From the NCBI RefSeq assembly GCF_017583045.1, contig NZ_JAGFBF010000001.1, positions 558,001 through 622,000 on the forward strand: a stretch of DNA of 64,000 bases. The letters are read 5' to 3'. A program made the position numbers and the translations under genes. Position 1 is the first letter of the stretch; the number at the start of each line of letters is the position of its first letter. Below, one piece after another: positions 18,125-26,161 of this stretch. The DNA comes from Leucobacter tardus (GTDB lineage: Bacteria; Actinomycetota; Actinomycetes; Actinomycetales; Microbacteriaceae). The notes beneath the pieces were generated by a model. That model was not told the origin of the DNA, ran no database searches, and worked only from the letters and a program-made list of their open reading frames with translations.

Positions 18125-18151
18125 GGGTGTTCGGCGGGCGACCGAACACCC
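18125..18151. promoter_or_regulatory. 10-bp perfect inverted repeat upstream of the MFS gene
   Basis: GGGTGTTCGG and CCGAACACCC are separated by seven bases, about 30 bases upstream of the transporter start. This is a candidate PucR-type operator or a leader hairpin. Confidence 0.55.
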
Positions 18152-18194
18152 TGCACCCGAGTATTTCCGCATCGCGCCGCAGAATCATCCACGT

Positions 18195-18212
18195 CCGGAG
18201 AGACTTCTCCGG
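18195..18212. promoter_or_regulatory. 7-bp perfect inverted repeat CCGGAGA/TCTCCGG
   Basis: The arms are separated by GACT and lie 100 bases upstream of the MFS start. It does not resemble the PaaR-like sites and is a second candidate operator of the transporter/cyclodeaminase unit. Confidence 0.45.
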
Positions 18213-18307
18213 CGGCAGTGCAGCATTTGTAGCACAGAGCGGAATCGCGCGTACGCTGGCGTCTCAGTGCTGCGCAGCGTCGCGCCCGAAAGCGCCGATC
18301 TCGACCC

Positions 18308-18928
18308 TCAGCGGAAGTCGCGGCTCTCGTTGACGCGCAGACCGGAGCGGACGTAGGAGAGCACCGAATCCGCGAGGGATTCAGGCGTCACGGGCCCGTC
18401 CGGCCGGTACCACTCGACGAGGGAGTTCACGAGTCCGAAGGTGAATCGCGCGGCGAGACCCGGGTCGAGGTCGTCGCGCAACGATCCCTCGTCGCGCGCC
18501 TGGGCGAAGATCTCGCGCAGGCGACTGGTGAGCGCACGTCGCCGTTCCATCGACCGCCGTTCGGCATCGGAATTGCCGTGCAGGCGCAGCAGCAGGGTGA
18601 GGTATTCGCGCCGTTCGCAGGCGACGAGCACGGCCTCTCGCACGATGAAGCGGATGCGCGAGACGGCATCGCCCTCACGGGTTTCGGCCTCGTCGAACAC
18701 GCGCTCGAGTTCGCCGAGCGCGCGTTCGAGGGCGAGCTCGAGCATCTCGCCCTTCGAGGAGAAGTGGTGGTACACCGCCGACTTCGACAGTCCGAGTCGC
18801 TTGGCGATCATCTCGAGCGAGGAGGCGTCGTAGCCGTGATCCGTGAACACCTCGACGATGACGGCGAGCATGCTGTTCTGGTCATGGCCGGGTCGCCCGC
18901 GGCGCGGCGCGGGAGCGGTGTCGTTCAC
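18308..18928 (-). CDS. paaR: TetR-family repressor of phenylacetate catabolism
   Basis: 206 residues. GTG 18928 is chosen because AGAGGAG lies upstream; the frame opens 20 codons earlier without support. The N-terminal TetR helix-turn-helix is VFTDHGYDASSLEMIAKRLG then LSKSAVYHHFSSKGEML. A C-terminal ligand domain of the TetR_C type follows (LVNSLVEWYRPDGPVTPESL). It sits 61 bases after paaK on the same strand and close to three PaaR-like sites, so it is very likely the phenylacetyl-CoA-responsive repressor. The effector is inferred. Confidence 0.82.
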   Translation of the reverse strand: MNDTAPAPRRGRPGHDQNSMLAVIVEVFTDHGYDASSLEMIAKRLGLSKSAVYHHFSSKGEMLELALERALGELERVFDEAETREGDAVSRIRFIVREAVLVACERREYLTLLLRLHGNSDAERRSMERRRALTSRLREIFAQARDEGSLRDDLDPGLAARFTFGLVNSLVEWYRPDGPVTPESLADSVLSYVRSGLRVNESRDFR

Positions 18929-18989
18929 GTCCGGCTCCTCTCTCCTGCATCGCGCGACGGTCGACAGGGATCCTGCCGCCGCATCCAAG

Positions 18990-20348
18990 TTATCGCAGGT
19001 CGTAGAGGCGCTTCAGCTTGCCTTCGGAGCGCGGTAGCGATCCCGGATCGACGACCTCGATGCCGAGGGTCGTGCCGACCCGCTCCTTCACCCGGCTGCA
19101 GAGCAGCGTGCCCGCGACTTCGGCCACGGCGCGATCGACGTCTTCCCGTGGTTCGATCTTCACAGTGAGGTGGTCCATCGCCGCGTTCTTCGTGAGTTCC
19201 AGAATGAAGTGGCTGCTGAGTTCAGGGATCTCGAGTGCGATCTCCTCGATCTGCGTCGGGAAGAGATTCACCCCGCGCAGAATGATCATGTCGTCGTTGC
19301 GTCCCGTGATCTTCGCGATCCGGCGGAACGAGGGTCGCGCGGACCCCGGGTGCAGCGACGTCAGGTCGCGCGTCCGGTACCGGATCATCGGGAACGCCTC
19401 TTTCGTGAGCGTGGTGAAGACGAGTTCGCCGGTCGTGCCGTCCGGTACCTGGTGCAGTTCGTCGTCGATGATCTCGGGCAGGAAGTGGTCCTCCCAGATG
19501 TGGGGGCCGTCCTGGGTCTCCACGCACTCGTTGCCGACGCCCGGTCCCATGATCTCGGAGAGGCCGTAGATGTCGACGGCCTTAATGTCGAGGCGCTCCT
19601 CCAGCTCCGCGCGCATCGCGTCGGTCCAGGGCTCGGCGCCGCAGATCGCGACCTTCAAGCTGGTGCTGCGGGGATCGATCCCCGCCTGCTCGAACGCATC
19701 GGCGAGTGTGAGCAGGTAGCTCGGGGTGCACATGATGGCGTCGGGGCGGAAGTCGGTGATGAGCTGGATCTGCTTCGCCGTCTGCCCACCGGACATCGGG
19801 ATCACGGTGCACCCGAGTCGCTCGATGCCGGCGTGCACGCCGAGTCCGCCCGTGAAGAGACCGTAGCCGTAGGCGTTGTGCACCATCCACCCGGGACGCA
19901 CGCCCGAGGCGTACAGCGAGCGGGCGATCAGGTCGGCCCAGTTGTCAAGATCCTGCTCCGTGTAGCCGACGACCGTGAGCCGACCGGTCGTGCCCGACGA
20001 GGCGTGCACACGACGCACCTGGTCCATCGGCACGGCGAACAGGCCGAAGGGGTAGTGGTCGCGCAGGTCGCTCTTGGTGGTGAACGGGAGCTTCTCGATG
20101 TCGGAGAGCTGTCTGATGTCGTCCGGCGAGACGCCGACCTCATCGAACCGCTGCCGGTAGAACGGCACGTTCTCGTACGCGTGGCGCACCGTCCACTGCA
20201 GGCGTTCGAGCTGCAGCGCCTCGAGCTCGGGGCGACTCAGGTGCTCTTCGGAGTGGTAGCCCTGCTGCTCGGCTGTCGTCGTCATCGTTCGCTGTGCCTC
20301 TCTGCCGCTGCGCGTGGGGGTGGTCTGGGGGAGTTCGGTGAGGGTCAT
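18990..20348 (-). CDS. paaK: Phenylacetate-CoA ligase
   Basis: 452 residues from ATG 20348, overlapping the paaI stop; an ATG at 20285 would give the commoner length of about 431. Adenylate-forming motifs are the P-loop-like VHASSGTTGRLTVVGYTEQD, YGLSEIMGPGVGNECVE and RDLTSLHPGSARPSFRRI, with the C-terminal ITGRNDDMIILRGVNLFPTQIEEI hinge. It activates phenylacetate to phenylacetyl-CoA with ATP, the first pathway step. It is transcribed with paaI, divergent from paaA. Confidence 0.95.
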   Translation of the reverse strand: MTLTELPQTTPTRSGREAQRTMTTTAEQQGYHSEEHLSRPELEALQLERLQWTVRHAYENVPFYRQRFDEVGVSPDDIRQLSDIEKLPFTTKSDLRDHYPFGLFAVPMDQVRRVHASSGTTGRLTVVGYTEQDLDNWADLIARSLYASGVRPGWMVHNAYGYGLFTGGLGVHAGIERLGCTVIPMSGGQTAKQIQLITDFRPDAIMCTPSYLLTLADAFEQAGIDPRSTSLKVAICGAEPWTDAMRAELEERLDIKAVDIYGLSEIMGPGVGNECVETQDGPHIWEDHFLPEIIDDELHQVPDGTTGELVFTTLTKEAFPMIRYRTRDLTSLHPGSARPSFRRIAKITGRNDDMIILRGVNLFPTQIEEIALEIPELSSHFILELTKNAAMDHLTVKIEPREDVDRAVAEVAGTLLCSRVKERVGTTLGIEVVDPGSLPRSEGKLKRLYDLR

Positions 20349-20881
20349 GCGCGGACCTCCGTCGCGGTGGTGCCGTCGGTCCGGGTGTCCGATGGCAGGG
20401 GGATGGGTCGGTTCGTGGCGAGGGATCGACCGCGGAACTCGGCGACGATCCGACCCTCCTGGTCGGCGACCGTGACGTCGTAGAGTCCGTTCCGGCCCGA
20501 CAGCCAGCGACGCTCGGCGGTGGCGGTGAGGGTGTCGCCCGCGTGGCTCGCCCGGGTGAAGGTGATGTCGACGCCGGAGGCGACCACGGCCGTGTCCGCC
20601 TCATTGCACGCGTAGGCGAATGCGGTGTCCGCGAGGGTGAAGACCATGCCGCCGTGAGTGATGCCGAACCCGTTGGCCATGTCGTCGCGCACGCGCATCG
20701 ACAGCACGGCGCGTCCGCGCTCGAGTTCGTGAATGGTGATGCCGAAGGCCCGTTTGGTGTTGTCCGTGAGCAGCATCGCGGTCGCCGACCAGCTCGGGTC
20801 GAGCGAGATGTCGCCCTCGATGCCCGTCGGGGGGTGCGTCGTCCCGGTGGCCTCGGCCTGCGTATTCGTCGATGAACTCAT
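20345..20881 (-). CDS. paaI: Hydroxyphenylacetyl-CoA thioesterase
   Basis: 178 residues from ATG 20881, with GGAG upstream. Hotdog fold with the PaaI motif [24 protein letters not shown], where Asn, His-Gly-Gly and the Asp of LAD form the active site. The N-terminal 30 residues are a variable Thr/Pro tail. It releases CoA from dead-end acyl-CoAs that would otherwise lock the pathway's CoA. It overlaps paaK by four bases and shares a divergent promoter with paaA that contains the best PaaR-like site. Confidence 0.9.
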   Translation of the reverse strand: MSSSTNTQAEATGTTHPPTGIEGDISLDPSWSATAMLLTDNTKRAFGITIHELERGRAVLSMRVRDDMANGFGITHGGMVFTLADTAFAYACNEADTAVVASGVDITFTRASHAGDTLTATAERRWLSGRNGLYDVTVADQEGRIVAEFRGRSLATNRPIPLPSDTRTDGTTATEVRA

Positions 20882-20954
20882 GTGCGCTCCATTGCGTTCC
20901 GGTCAGGGCTTCTCCCGCCCCGGCACCGATTGCGGCCGAAGCGAAAAGCGGTAT

Positions 20955-20976
20955 ACTCACTGAATGGTCGGTAAGT
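20955..20976. promoter_or_regulatory. PaaR-like operator 3 (paaI/paaA divergent promoter)
   Basis: The 22-mer reads ACTCACTG, AA, TG, GT, CGGTAAGT. The right half is a perfect CGGTNAGT and the left half has one mismatch to ACTNACCG, making this the strongest copy in the window. It lies midway between the paaI and paaA starts and can control both directions. Confidence 0.72.
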
Positions 20977-21057
20977 AATTTCCCTCGTGAAGACTACCAC
21001 CACCTGACCGAAGAAGAGCAAAACCCGATGCGCAAGTCTGACGCGAGGAGGCAGCAG

Positions 21058-22032
21058 ATGTCGATCACGGCGACCACCGAACCGGCCGAACAGGCGGGGC
21101 AGGAGCACTTCGATGCGATCATCGCGGCCGATCAGCGGATCGAGCCGCGCGACTGGATGCCCGAGAAGTACCGGCGTACGCTCATCCGTCAGATCTCGCA
21201 GCACGCGCATTCGGAGATCATCGGCATGCAGCCCGAAGCGAACTGGATCACCCGTGCACCGAGCCTCAAGCGCAAAGCGATCCTCACCGCCAAGGTGCAG
21301 GACGAGGCGGGCCACGGGCTCTACCTGTACGCCGCGGCGCAGACGCTCGGCATCACGCGCGACGAGATGACGATGCAGCTCATCGAGGGTCGCGCCCGCT
21401 ACTCCTCGATCTTCAACTACCACACGCCGACCTGGGCCGACATGGGCGCCATCGGGTGGCTCGTCGACGGTGCCGCGATCTGCAACCAGGTGCCGCTCTG
21501 CCGCGCGTCGTACGGCCCGTACGGTCGCGCGATGGTGCGCATCTGCAAGGAGGAGTCCTTCCATCAGCGCCAAGGGTTCGAGATCTTGATGGAGCTGTCG
21601 AACGGCACCCCGGAGCAGAAGCAGATGGCGCAGGATGCCGTCGACCGCTGGTACTGGCCCGCGCTGATGATGTTCGGTCCGAGTGACGAGCACTCGCCCA
21701 ACTCGGCGCAGTCGATGGCATGGAAGATCAAGCGGTTCTCGAACGATGAACTGCGCAACCGGTTCGTCGGCATGTGCGTGCCGCAGTTCGAGGCGCTCGG
21801 GCTGGAGTGCCCGGACAAGGACCTCCGCTTCGATGAGGAGACCGGTACCTGGATCACCGGCGAGATCGACTGGGACGAGTTCAATGCCATTCTCGACGGG
21901 CGCGGGCCGGCGAACACGCAGCGGCTGCGTCACCGTCGCGAAGCGCACGAGTCGGGGGCCTGGGTCCGTGAGGCCGCCGCCGAGTACGCCCGGAAGCAGC
22001 GCGAGCGCGACCAGCAGCCGATCGCGGCCTGA
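21058..22032 (+). CDS. paaA: 1,2-phenylacetyl-CoA epoxidase subunit A (di-iron)
   Basis: 324 residues. ATG 21058 is preferred because AGGAGG lies 6 nt upstream; an ATG at 21028 has a weaker site. Di-iron ligands sit in [17 protein letters not shown] and [17 protein letters not shown], the two carboxylate-x2-His pairs of the ferritin-like fold. PaaA is the catalytic subunit of the multicomponent oxygenase that epoxidises the ring of phenylacetyl-CoA. It heads paaABCDE on the plus strand, behind a PaaR-like site. Confidence 0.96.
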   Translation: MSITATTEPAEQAGQEHFDAIIAADQRIEPRDWMPEKYRRTLIRQISQHAHSEIIGMQPEANWITRAPSLKRKAILTAKVQDEAGHGLYLYAAAQTLGITRDEMTMQLIEGRARYSSIFNYHTPTWADMGAIGWLVDGAAICNQVPLCRASYGPYGRAMVRICKEESFHQRQGFEILMELSNGTPEQKQMAQDAVDRWYWPALMMFGPSDEHSPNSAQSMAWKIKRFSNDELRNRFVGMCVPQFEALGLECPDKDLRFDEETGTWITGEIDWDEFNAILDGRGPANTQRLRHRREAHESGAWVREAAAEYARKQRERDQQPIAA

Positions 22033-22125
22033 CCGCTTGCGGCACAGCCGCACCACTTCCCGCCGCCCGGGCGGAGCGGCGTTCGCGCCGCACGATACGC
22101 AGACGAACACATCAAGGAGACGACG

Positions 22126-22431
22126 ATGTCGACACCCGGCGAGACCGGCACCGAGACCTGGCCACTGTGGGAGGTCTTCGTGCGGGCGGGGCGCGGCCTG
22201 AGCCACGTGCACGTGGGGTCGCTGCACGCCCCCGACGAGACGATGGCCCTGCGCAACGCGCGCGACCTGTACACGCGGCGCAACGAGGGTCTCTCCATCT
22301 GGGTGGTGCCCGCCGCGGCGATCACGACGAGTGATCCCGATGCCAAGGGCGTGTTCTTCGAATCGCCCGCGGGCAAGAACTACCGGCACGCGGTGTACTA
22401 CACCCGTGCCGAGGGGGTGAAGCACCTGTGA
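22126..22431 (+). CDS. paaB: 1,2-phenylacetyl-CoA epoxidase subunit B
   Basis: 101 residues, AAGGAGA before ATG 22126. Family motifs PLWEVFVRAGRGLSHVHVGSL and DLYTRRNEGLSIWVVPAAAI, plus FFESPAGKNYRHAVYYT, are complete. PaaB is a small structural protein needed for epoxidase assembly and electron transfer. It follows paaA after 93 bases, the largest gap in the operon, and its stop overlaps the paaC GTG start. Confidence 0.95.
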   Translation: MSTPGETGTETWPLWEVFVRAGRGLSHVHVGSLHAPDETMALRNARDLYTRRNEGLSIWVVPAAAITTSDPDAKGVFFESPAGKNYRHAVYYTRAEGVKHL

Positions 22432-23258
22432 ACGATGCGCACGTCGACGATCTGCACGGTGATGTCAGCGTCGATCAGCTGCAGCTCTCGGAGGAGCTGC
22501 TCGGGGTCTCGGGCACGGCATCGGAGGACGTCGCCGAGTACGCCATGCGGCTCGGTGATGACGCGCTGATCCTCGCCCAGCAGCTGGGGTGGTGGATCTC
22601 GCGCGCCCCCGAGCTCGAAGAGGATCTGGCGCTCGGCAACATCGGCCTCGACCTGCTGGGGCACGCGCGAGCGCTGCTCCACTACGCGGGCACCGCCTCC
22701 GGTCGCTCCGAGGACGACCTGGCGTACTGGCGCGACGAGACCGAGTTCCGCAGCTGCTGGCTCGTCGAGCAGCCGAACGGACACTTCGGCGACACGATCG
22801 CGCGCCAGTTCCTGTTCTCCGCGTACCAGGCCGAGCTCTACCGCGACCTGCAGCGCAGCGACGACGCGTCGCTCGTCGCGATCGCCGGGAAGGCCGATCG
22901 CGAAGTCAGGTATCACCTCGATCACGCGACGCAGTGGATCCTGCGACTCGCGGGCGGCACCGACGAGTCGCGCGAGAAGATCTCCGTCTCGCTCGCCGAG
23001 GTGTGGCCGTACGTCGAGGAGCTCTTCACGGATGACGCGCTGACCGAACGACTGACGGGTACGGTACCGCAGCCCTCGGCGCTGCGCGCGGGCTTCGACG
23101 CGACGATCGACGCCGTGCTGGCGGAGGCCGAACTCGAGCGCCCCGCTGCCAAGCCCGCCATGGCCGCCGGCCGCGAGGGGCGGCACAGCACCCAGCTCGG
23201 CTACATTCTGGCCGAGATGCAGTGGCTCGCCAGGCGGCACCCGGGAGCGACGTGGTGA
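22428..23258 (+). CDS. paaC: 1,2-phenylacetyl-CoA epoxidase subunit C
   Basis: 276 residues, GTG 22428 overlapping the paaB stop. It has a ferritin-like helical fold with LGDDALILAQQLGWWISRAPE and EDLALGNIGLDLLGHARALL near the N-terminus and KADREVRYHLDHATQWILRL in the middle. PaaC pairs with PaaA in the AC subcomplex but does not carry the active di-iron site. Length is slightly above the E. coli protein owing to an N-terminal extension. Confidence 0.94.
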   Translation: MNDAHVDDLHGDVSVDQLQLSEELLGVSGTASEDVAEYAMRLGDDALILAQQLGWWISRAPELEEDLALGNIGLDLLGHARALLHYAGTASGRSEDDLAYWRDETEFRSCWLVEQPNGHFGDTIARQFLFSAYQAELYRDLQRSDDASLVAIAGKADREVRYHLDHATQWILRLAGGTDESREKISVSLAEVWPYVEELFTDDALTERLTGTVPQPSALRAGFDATIDAVLAEAELERPAAKPAMAAGREGRHSTQLGYILAEMQWLARRHPGATW

Positions 23259-23773
23259 CCGCGGAGCTCACGGGCGTCAGGCCGACCGACGCCGCCGACG
23301 CGCGGGCCTGGGATCTCGCCGCCGAGGTGCTGGATCCCGAGGTGCCCGCGCTGACCATCGAGGATCTCGGCGTGCTGCGCGAAGCGCACGTGGACGGCAC
23401 CGCGGCGCGCATCGTGCTGACGCCCACCTACTCGGGGTGCCCGGCGATCGATCAGATGCGCGACGACGTCCGCGCGAAACTGCGCGAGGCGGGATTCACC
23501 GAGATCGAGGTCGACACGACGCTCAGTCCCGCATGGACCACCGACTGGATGACCGAGGCGGGCAAGCGCAAGCTCGAGGCCTACGGCATCGCGCCGCCCA
23601 ACTTCCGGTCGGCGATGCATCGCGGACCGATCCCGGTGCAGATCGCCGTGAAGTGCCCGCAGTGCCAGTCGCTGCGCACGCGCGAGATCGCCCGGTTCGG
23701 CTCGACCTCGTGCAAGGCGCTCTACGAGTGCCTCGACTGCCTCGAGCCCTTCGACTACTTCAAAGTCCACTAG
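23255..23773 (+). CDS. paaD: PaaD, DUF59/MIP18-type maturation factor
   Basis: 172 residues. GTG 23255 overlaps the paaC stop and follows GGGAG at 7 nt; GTG 23252 is one codon earlier. An N-terminal DUF59 domain (DPEVPALTIEDLGVL) carries the reactive cysteine in TPTYSGCPAID. A C-terminal zinc ribbon has CPQC, then STSCKALYECLDC. PaaD is thought to help load the iron-sulfur or di-iron cofactors of the epoxidase. Confidence 0.93.
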   Translation: MTAELTGVRPTDAADARAWDLAAEVLDPEVPALTIEDLGVLREAHVDGTAARIVLTPTYSGCPAIDQMRDDVRAKLREAGFTEIEVDTTLSPAWTTDWMTEAGKRKLEAYGIAPPNFRSAMHRGPIPVQIAVKCPQCQSLRTREIARFGSTSCKALYECLDCLEPFDYFKVH

Positions 23774-23790
23774 GCCGCGAGAGGATCACC

Positions 23791-24903
23791 ATGGCCGCCA
23801 TCAATCTCGGCAGGACTCGGCGCGCGACATTCCACGACCTCACGGTCGCCGATGTCCGCCCGCTCACCGAGTCGAGCGTCGAGGTCACGTTTGCCGTGCC
23901 CGACGACCTCGTCGACGACTACCGCTACGCCGCGGGTCAGTACCTGGCGCTGCGCACGACCATCGACGGCGAAGACGTGCGCCGCTCGTACTCCATCTGC
24001 CGCCCACCCGCAGACGGCAGCATCTCCGTCGCGATCAAGCGCGATCTCGGCGGGGTGTTCTCCAGCTGGGCCAACGAGCAGCTGCATCCGGGCGACACCC
24101 TGCAGGTGATGACCCCGCAGGGCGCGTTCACATCGAACCTCGCAGAACTCGACGGCAAGCGCGTCGTCGGCGTCGCGGCCGGATCGGGCATCACTCCGGT
24201 CATCACGATGGCGCACCGCGTGCTCAGCCAGAGCGACACCGCTCGCTTCGACCTGCTCTTCACGAACCGGTCGTCGCTCGACGTCATGTTCGTCGAAGAG
24301 CTCGCGGATCTCAAGGATCGCTACCCGCAGCGCTTCGCCCTGCACCACGTGCTCTCGCGCGAGCAGCGGGCGGCACCCATCATGTCGGGCCGACTCGATG
24401 AGGAGAAGCTGCGCACCATCCTCACCACGCTCATTCCGCCGAGCATGGTCGACGAGTGGGTGCTCTGCGGTCCCTTCGAGCTCGTGCAGCTCTGCCGCGA
24501 TCTGCTCGCCGAATTCGGCGTCGAGTCATCGCACATCCGCTTCGAACTCTTCACGACCGGCGAGCCGGGTCAGGCGACGCCGACGCGCGCCCGACCCGTG
24601 GAGGTGCAGCAGGGCGAGCGGACGGTCGCCATCGACTTCCGACTCGACGGCACATCGGGCTCCGTCGCGAGCCCCGTGAGCGCGAACGAGACGATCCTGA
24701 ACGCTGCGCTGCGCGTGCGCGCCGACGTGCCGTTCGCCTGCGCCGGCGGCGTGTGCGGCACCTGCCGTGCGAAGGTCGTCGAGGGTTCGGTCTCGATGAC
24801 CGAGAACTACGCGCTCGAGGCCGACGAGATCGAGCGCGGCTACGTGCTCACCTGCCAGTCGCATCCCACGTCCGAACGCGTGTTCGTCGACTACGACGCC
24901 TGA
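23791..24903 (+). CDS. paaE: 1,2-phenylacetyl-CoA epoxidase reductase subunit E
   Basis: 370 residues, GAGAGG upstream of ATG 23791. An FAD-binding domain (RRSYSICRPPADGSISVAIK) is followed by an NAD(P)-binding domain (GVAAGSGITPVITMAHRVL; WVLCGPFELVQLC) and a C-terminal plant-type 2Fe-2S ferredoxin domain with CAGGVCGTCRAK and the fourth cysteine in LTCQSH. It passes electrons from NADPH to the PaaA di-iron centre. Confidence 0.95.
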   Translation: MAAINLGRTRRATFHDLTVADVRPLTESSVEVTFAVPDDLVDDYRYAAGQYLALRTTIDGEDVRRSYSICRPPADGSISVAIKRDLGGVFSSWANEQLHPGDTLQVMTPQGAFTSNLAELDGKRVVGVAAGSGITPVITMAHRVLSQSDTARFDLLFTNRSSLDVMFVEELADLKDRYPQRFALHHVLSREQRAAPIMSGRLDEEKLRTILTTLIPPSMVDEWVLCGPFELVQLCRDLLAEFGVESSHIRFELFTTGEPGQATPTRARPVEVQQGERTVAIDFRLDGTSGSVASPVSANETILNAALRVRADVPFACAGGVCGTCRAKVVEGSVSMTENYALEADEIERGYVLTCQSHPTSERVFVDYDA

Positions 24904-24928
24904 CCCACGCCCGCTCGAGAGGAGCCCC

Positions 24929-25699
24929 GTGATCGACCTCACCATCGCCGACGACGTCGCCGAGATCACCCTGAACGCCCCCCAGAAGCTCAACGCGCTC
25001 GACGCCGCAGCCGTCGATGAGCTTTCCGACGCCTACGCGCGCGCCGCCGAGTCCGGTGTGCGGGCCCTCGTGCTCAGAGGCGAGGGGCGCGCGTTCTGCG
25101 CCGGCCGCGACATCTCGGGCGTCGACCCCCGTGAGGACGACGTGCTCGGATACCTCGAGGGACGCATCCAGCCGCTGATGGAGCGCATGGCCGCGTTCCC
25201 GGCACCCACGTTCGCGGTCGCGCACGGCGCCTGTCTCGGTGTCGGGCTCGGGCTGCTCATCGCGAGCGACGTCGTCTACGTCGCCGAATCCGCGAAGATC
25301 GGCAGTCCGTTCGCGAACCTCGGCGCCACCCTGGATTCGGGCGGGCACGCGCTGTTCGTCGAACGGCTCGGCGCGCACCGCACGCTCGACCTCATCTACA
25401 CGGGCCGACTGATGTCGGGGGCCGAAGCGGTGACGGCAGGACTGTTCTCACGCGTCTGCGCCGACGACGACGTACTCGACACCACGCGCGAGACGGCGAC
25501 GCGGGCTGCGGGTGGAGCGACGCGCGCCTTCCTGGCGTCCCGCGCACTGGTGCGCGACCTCCGCGACCGCCGCATCGGCCTCTGGGAGTCGATGGCCGAT
25601 GAGAACCGCGCCCAGGCGGCGCTCTGCGACACGGACGACTACCGCGAAGGCTTCGCCGCCTTCCAGGAGAAGCGGAAGCCGGTCTTCCATGGTCGGTGA
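24929..25699 (+). CDS. paaG: Crotonase-fold isomerase (PaaG-like)
   Basis: 256 residues, GTG 24929 after GAGAGGAG. It has a crotonase fold with oxyanion loop GRAFCAGRDISGVD, but the two hydratase glutamates are absent: the equivalent segments read CLGVGLGLLIASDV and IGSPFANLG. An aspartate in GATLDSGGHALF matches the catalytic Asp of PaaG. It therefore fits 1,2-epoxyphenylacetyl-CoA isomerase (to oxepin-CoA) better than an enoyl-CoA hydratase. It follows paaE by 25 bases and overlaps the thioesterase gene by 11. Confidence 0.82.
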   Translation: MIDLTIADDVAEITLNAPQKLNALDAAAVDELSDAYARAAESGVRALVLRGEGRAFCAGRDISGVDPREDDVLGYLEGRIQPLMERMAAFPAPTFAVAHGACLGVGLGLLIASDVVYVAESAKIGSPFANLGATLDSGGHALFVERLGAHRTLDLIYTGRLMSGAEAVTAGLFSRVCADDDVLDTTRETATRAAGGATRAFLASRALVRDLRDRRIGLWESMADENRAQAALCDTDDYREGFAAFQEKRKPVFHGR

Positions 25700-26111
25700 C
25701 GGACTCGAGTCGGGCAACTGGGTCGCGCAGAACGGATCGGGTGAGCTCGCCGACGCCATGGGCATCGAGTTCACCGAGTACACGGTGGAGCGCACGGTCG
25801 CCCGGATGCCGGTCGTCGGCAACCGTCAGACAGTGGGGTTTCTGCACGGCGGCGCGTACGTCGTGCTCGGGGAGTCGCTGGGATCGATGGCGGCGAACCT
25901 CCACGCGGGCGCCGGCAGGCTCGCGGTCGGCATCGACGTCAACGCGACACACGTGCGCTCCGCGACGTCCGGATACGTGACCGGCATCTGCACGCCGATC
26001 CATCTCGGCCGCACGCTGACCGTGCACGAGATCGTCGTCGAGGACGACGAGGGGCGCCGGTGCTGCACCGTGCGCATCACGAACCTCATCAAGGACGCCC
26101 CGTCCGACTGA
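25689..26111 (+). CDS. Hotdog-fold thioesterase (second, MenI/PaaI-like)
   Basis: 140 residues, ATG 25689 inside the 3' end of the isomerase gene. The motif TVGFLHGGAYVVLGESLGSM, with HGG and a glutamate rather than aspartate in the helix, is nearer the 1,4-dihydroxy-2-naphthoyl-CoA (MenI/YdiI) branch than PaaI. The first 22 residues have no similarity. Overlap with paaG makes co-expression with phenylacetate catabolism likely, perhaps as an extra CoA-releasing valve. Substrate unknown. Confidence 0.8.
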   Translation: MVGDGLESGNWVAQNGSGELADAMGIEFTEYTVERTVARMPVVGNRQTVGFLHGGAYVVLGESLGSMAANLHAGAGRLAVGIDVNATHVRSATSGYVTGICTPIHLGRTLTVHEIVVEDDEGRRCCTVRITNLIKDAPSD

Positions 26112-26149
26112 CCGCTGCGCGTCGCCGCGGGAATCCCTGATCCGCCGCC

Positions 26150-26155
26150 TACAGT
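26150..26155 (+). promoter_or_regulatory. -10 hexamer TACAGT of the PutA-like gene
   Basis: TACAGT ends six bases before ATG 26162, with no ribosome site between, as expected for a leaderless message. It implies the large gene has its own promoter although it follows the paa operon closely. Confidence 0.55.
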
Positions 26156-26161
26156 GTGGGT

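Noticed and set aside
16129-18192. A 687-codon minus-strand frame overlapping the MFS and cyclodeaminase-family genes
   Set aside because: Arg/Pro/His-rich product in another frame of two genes with clear motifs; no independent start signal.
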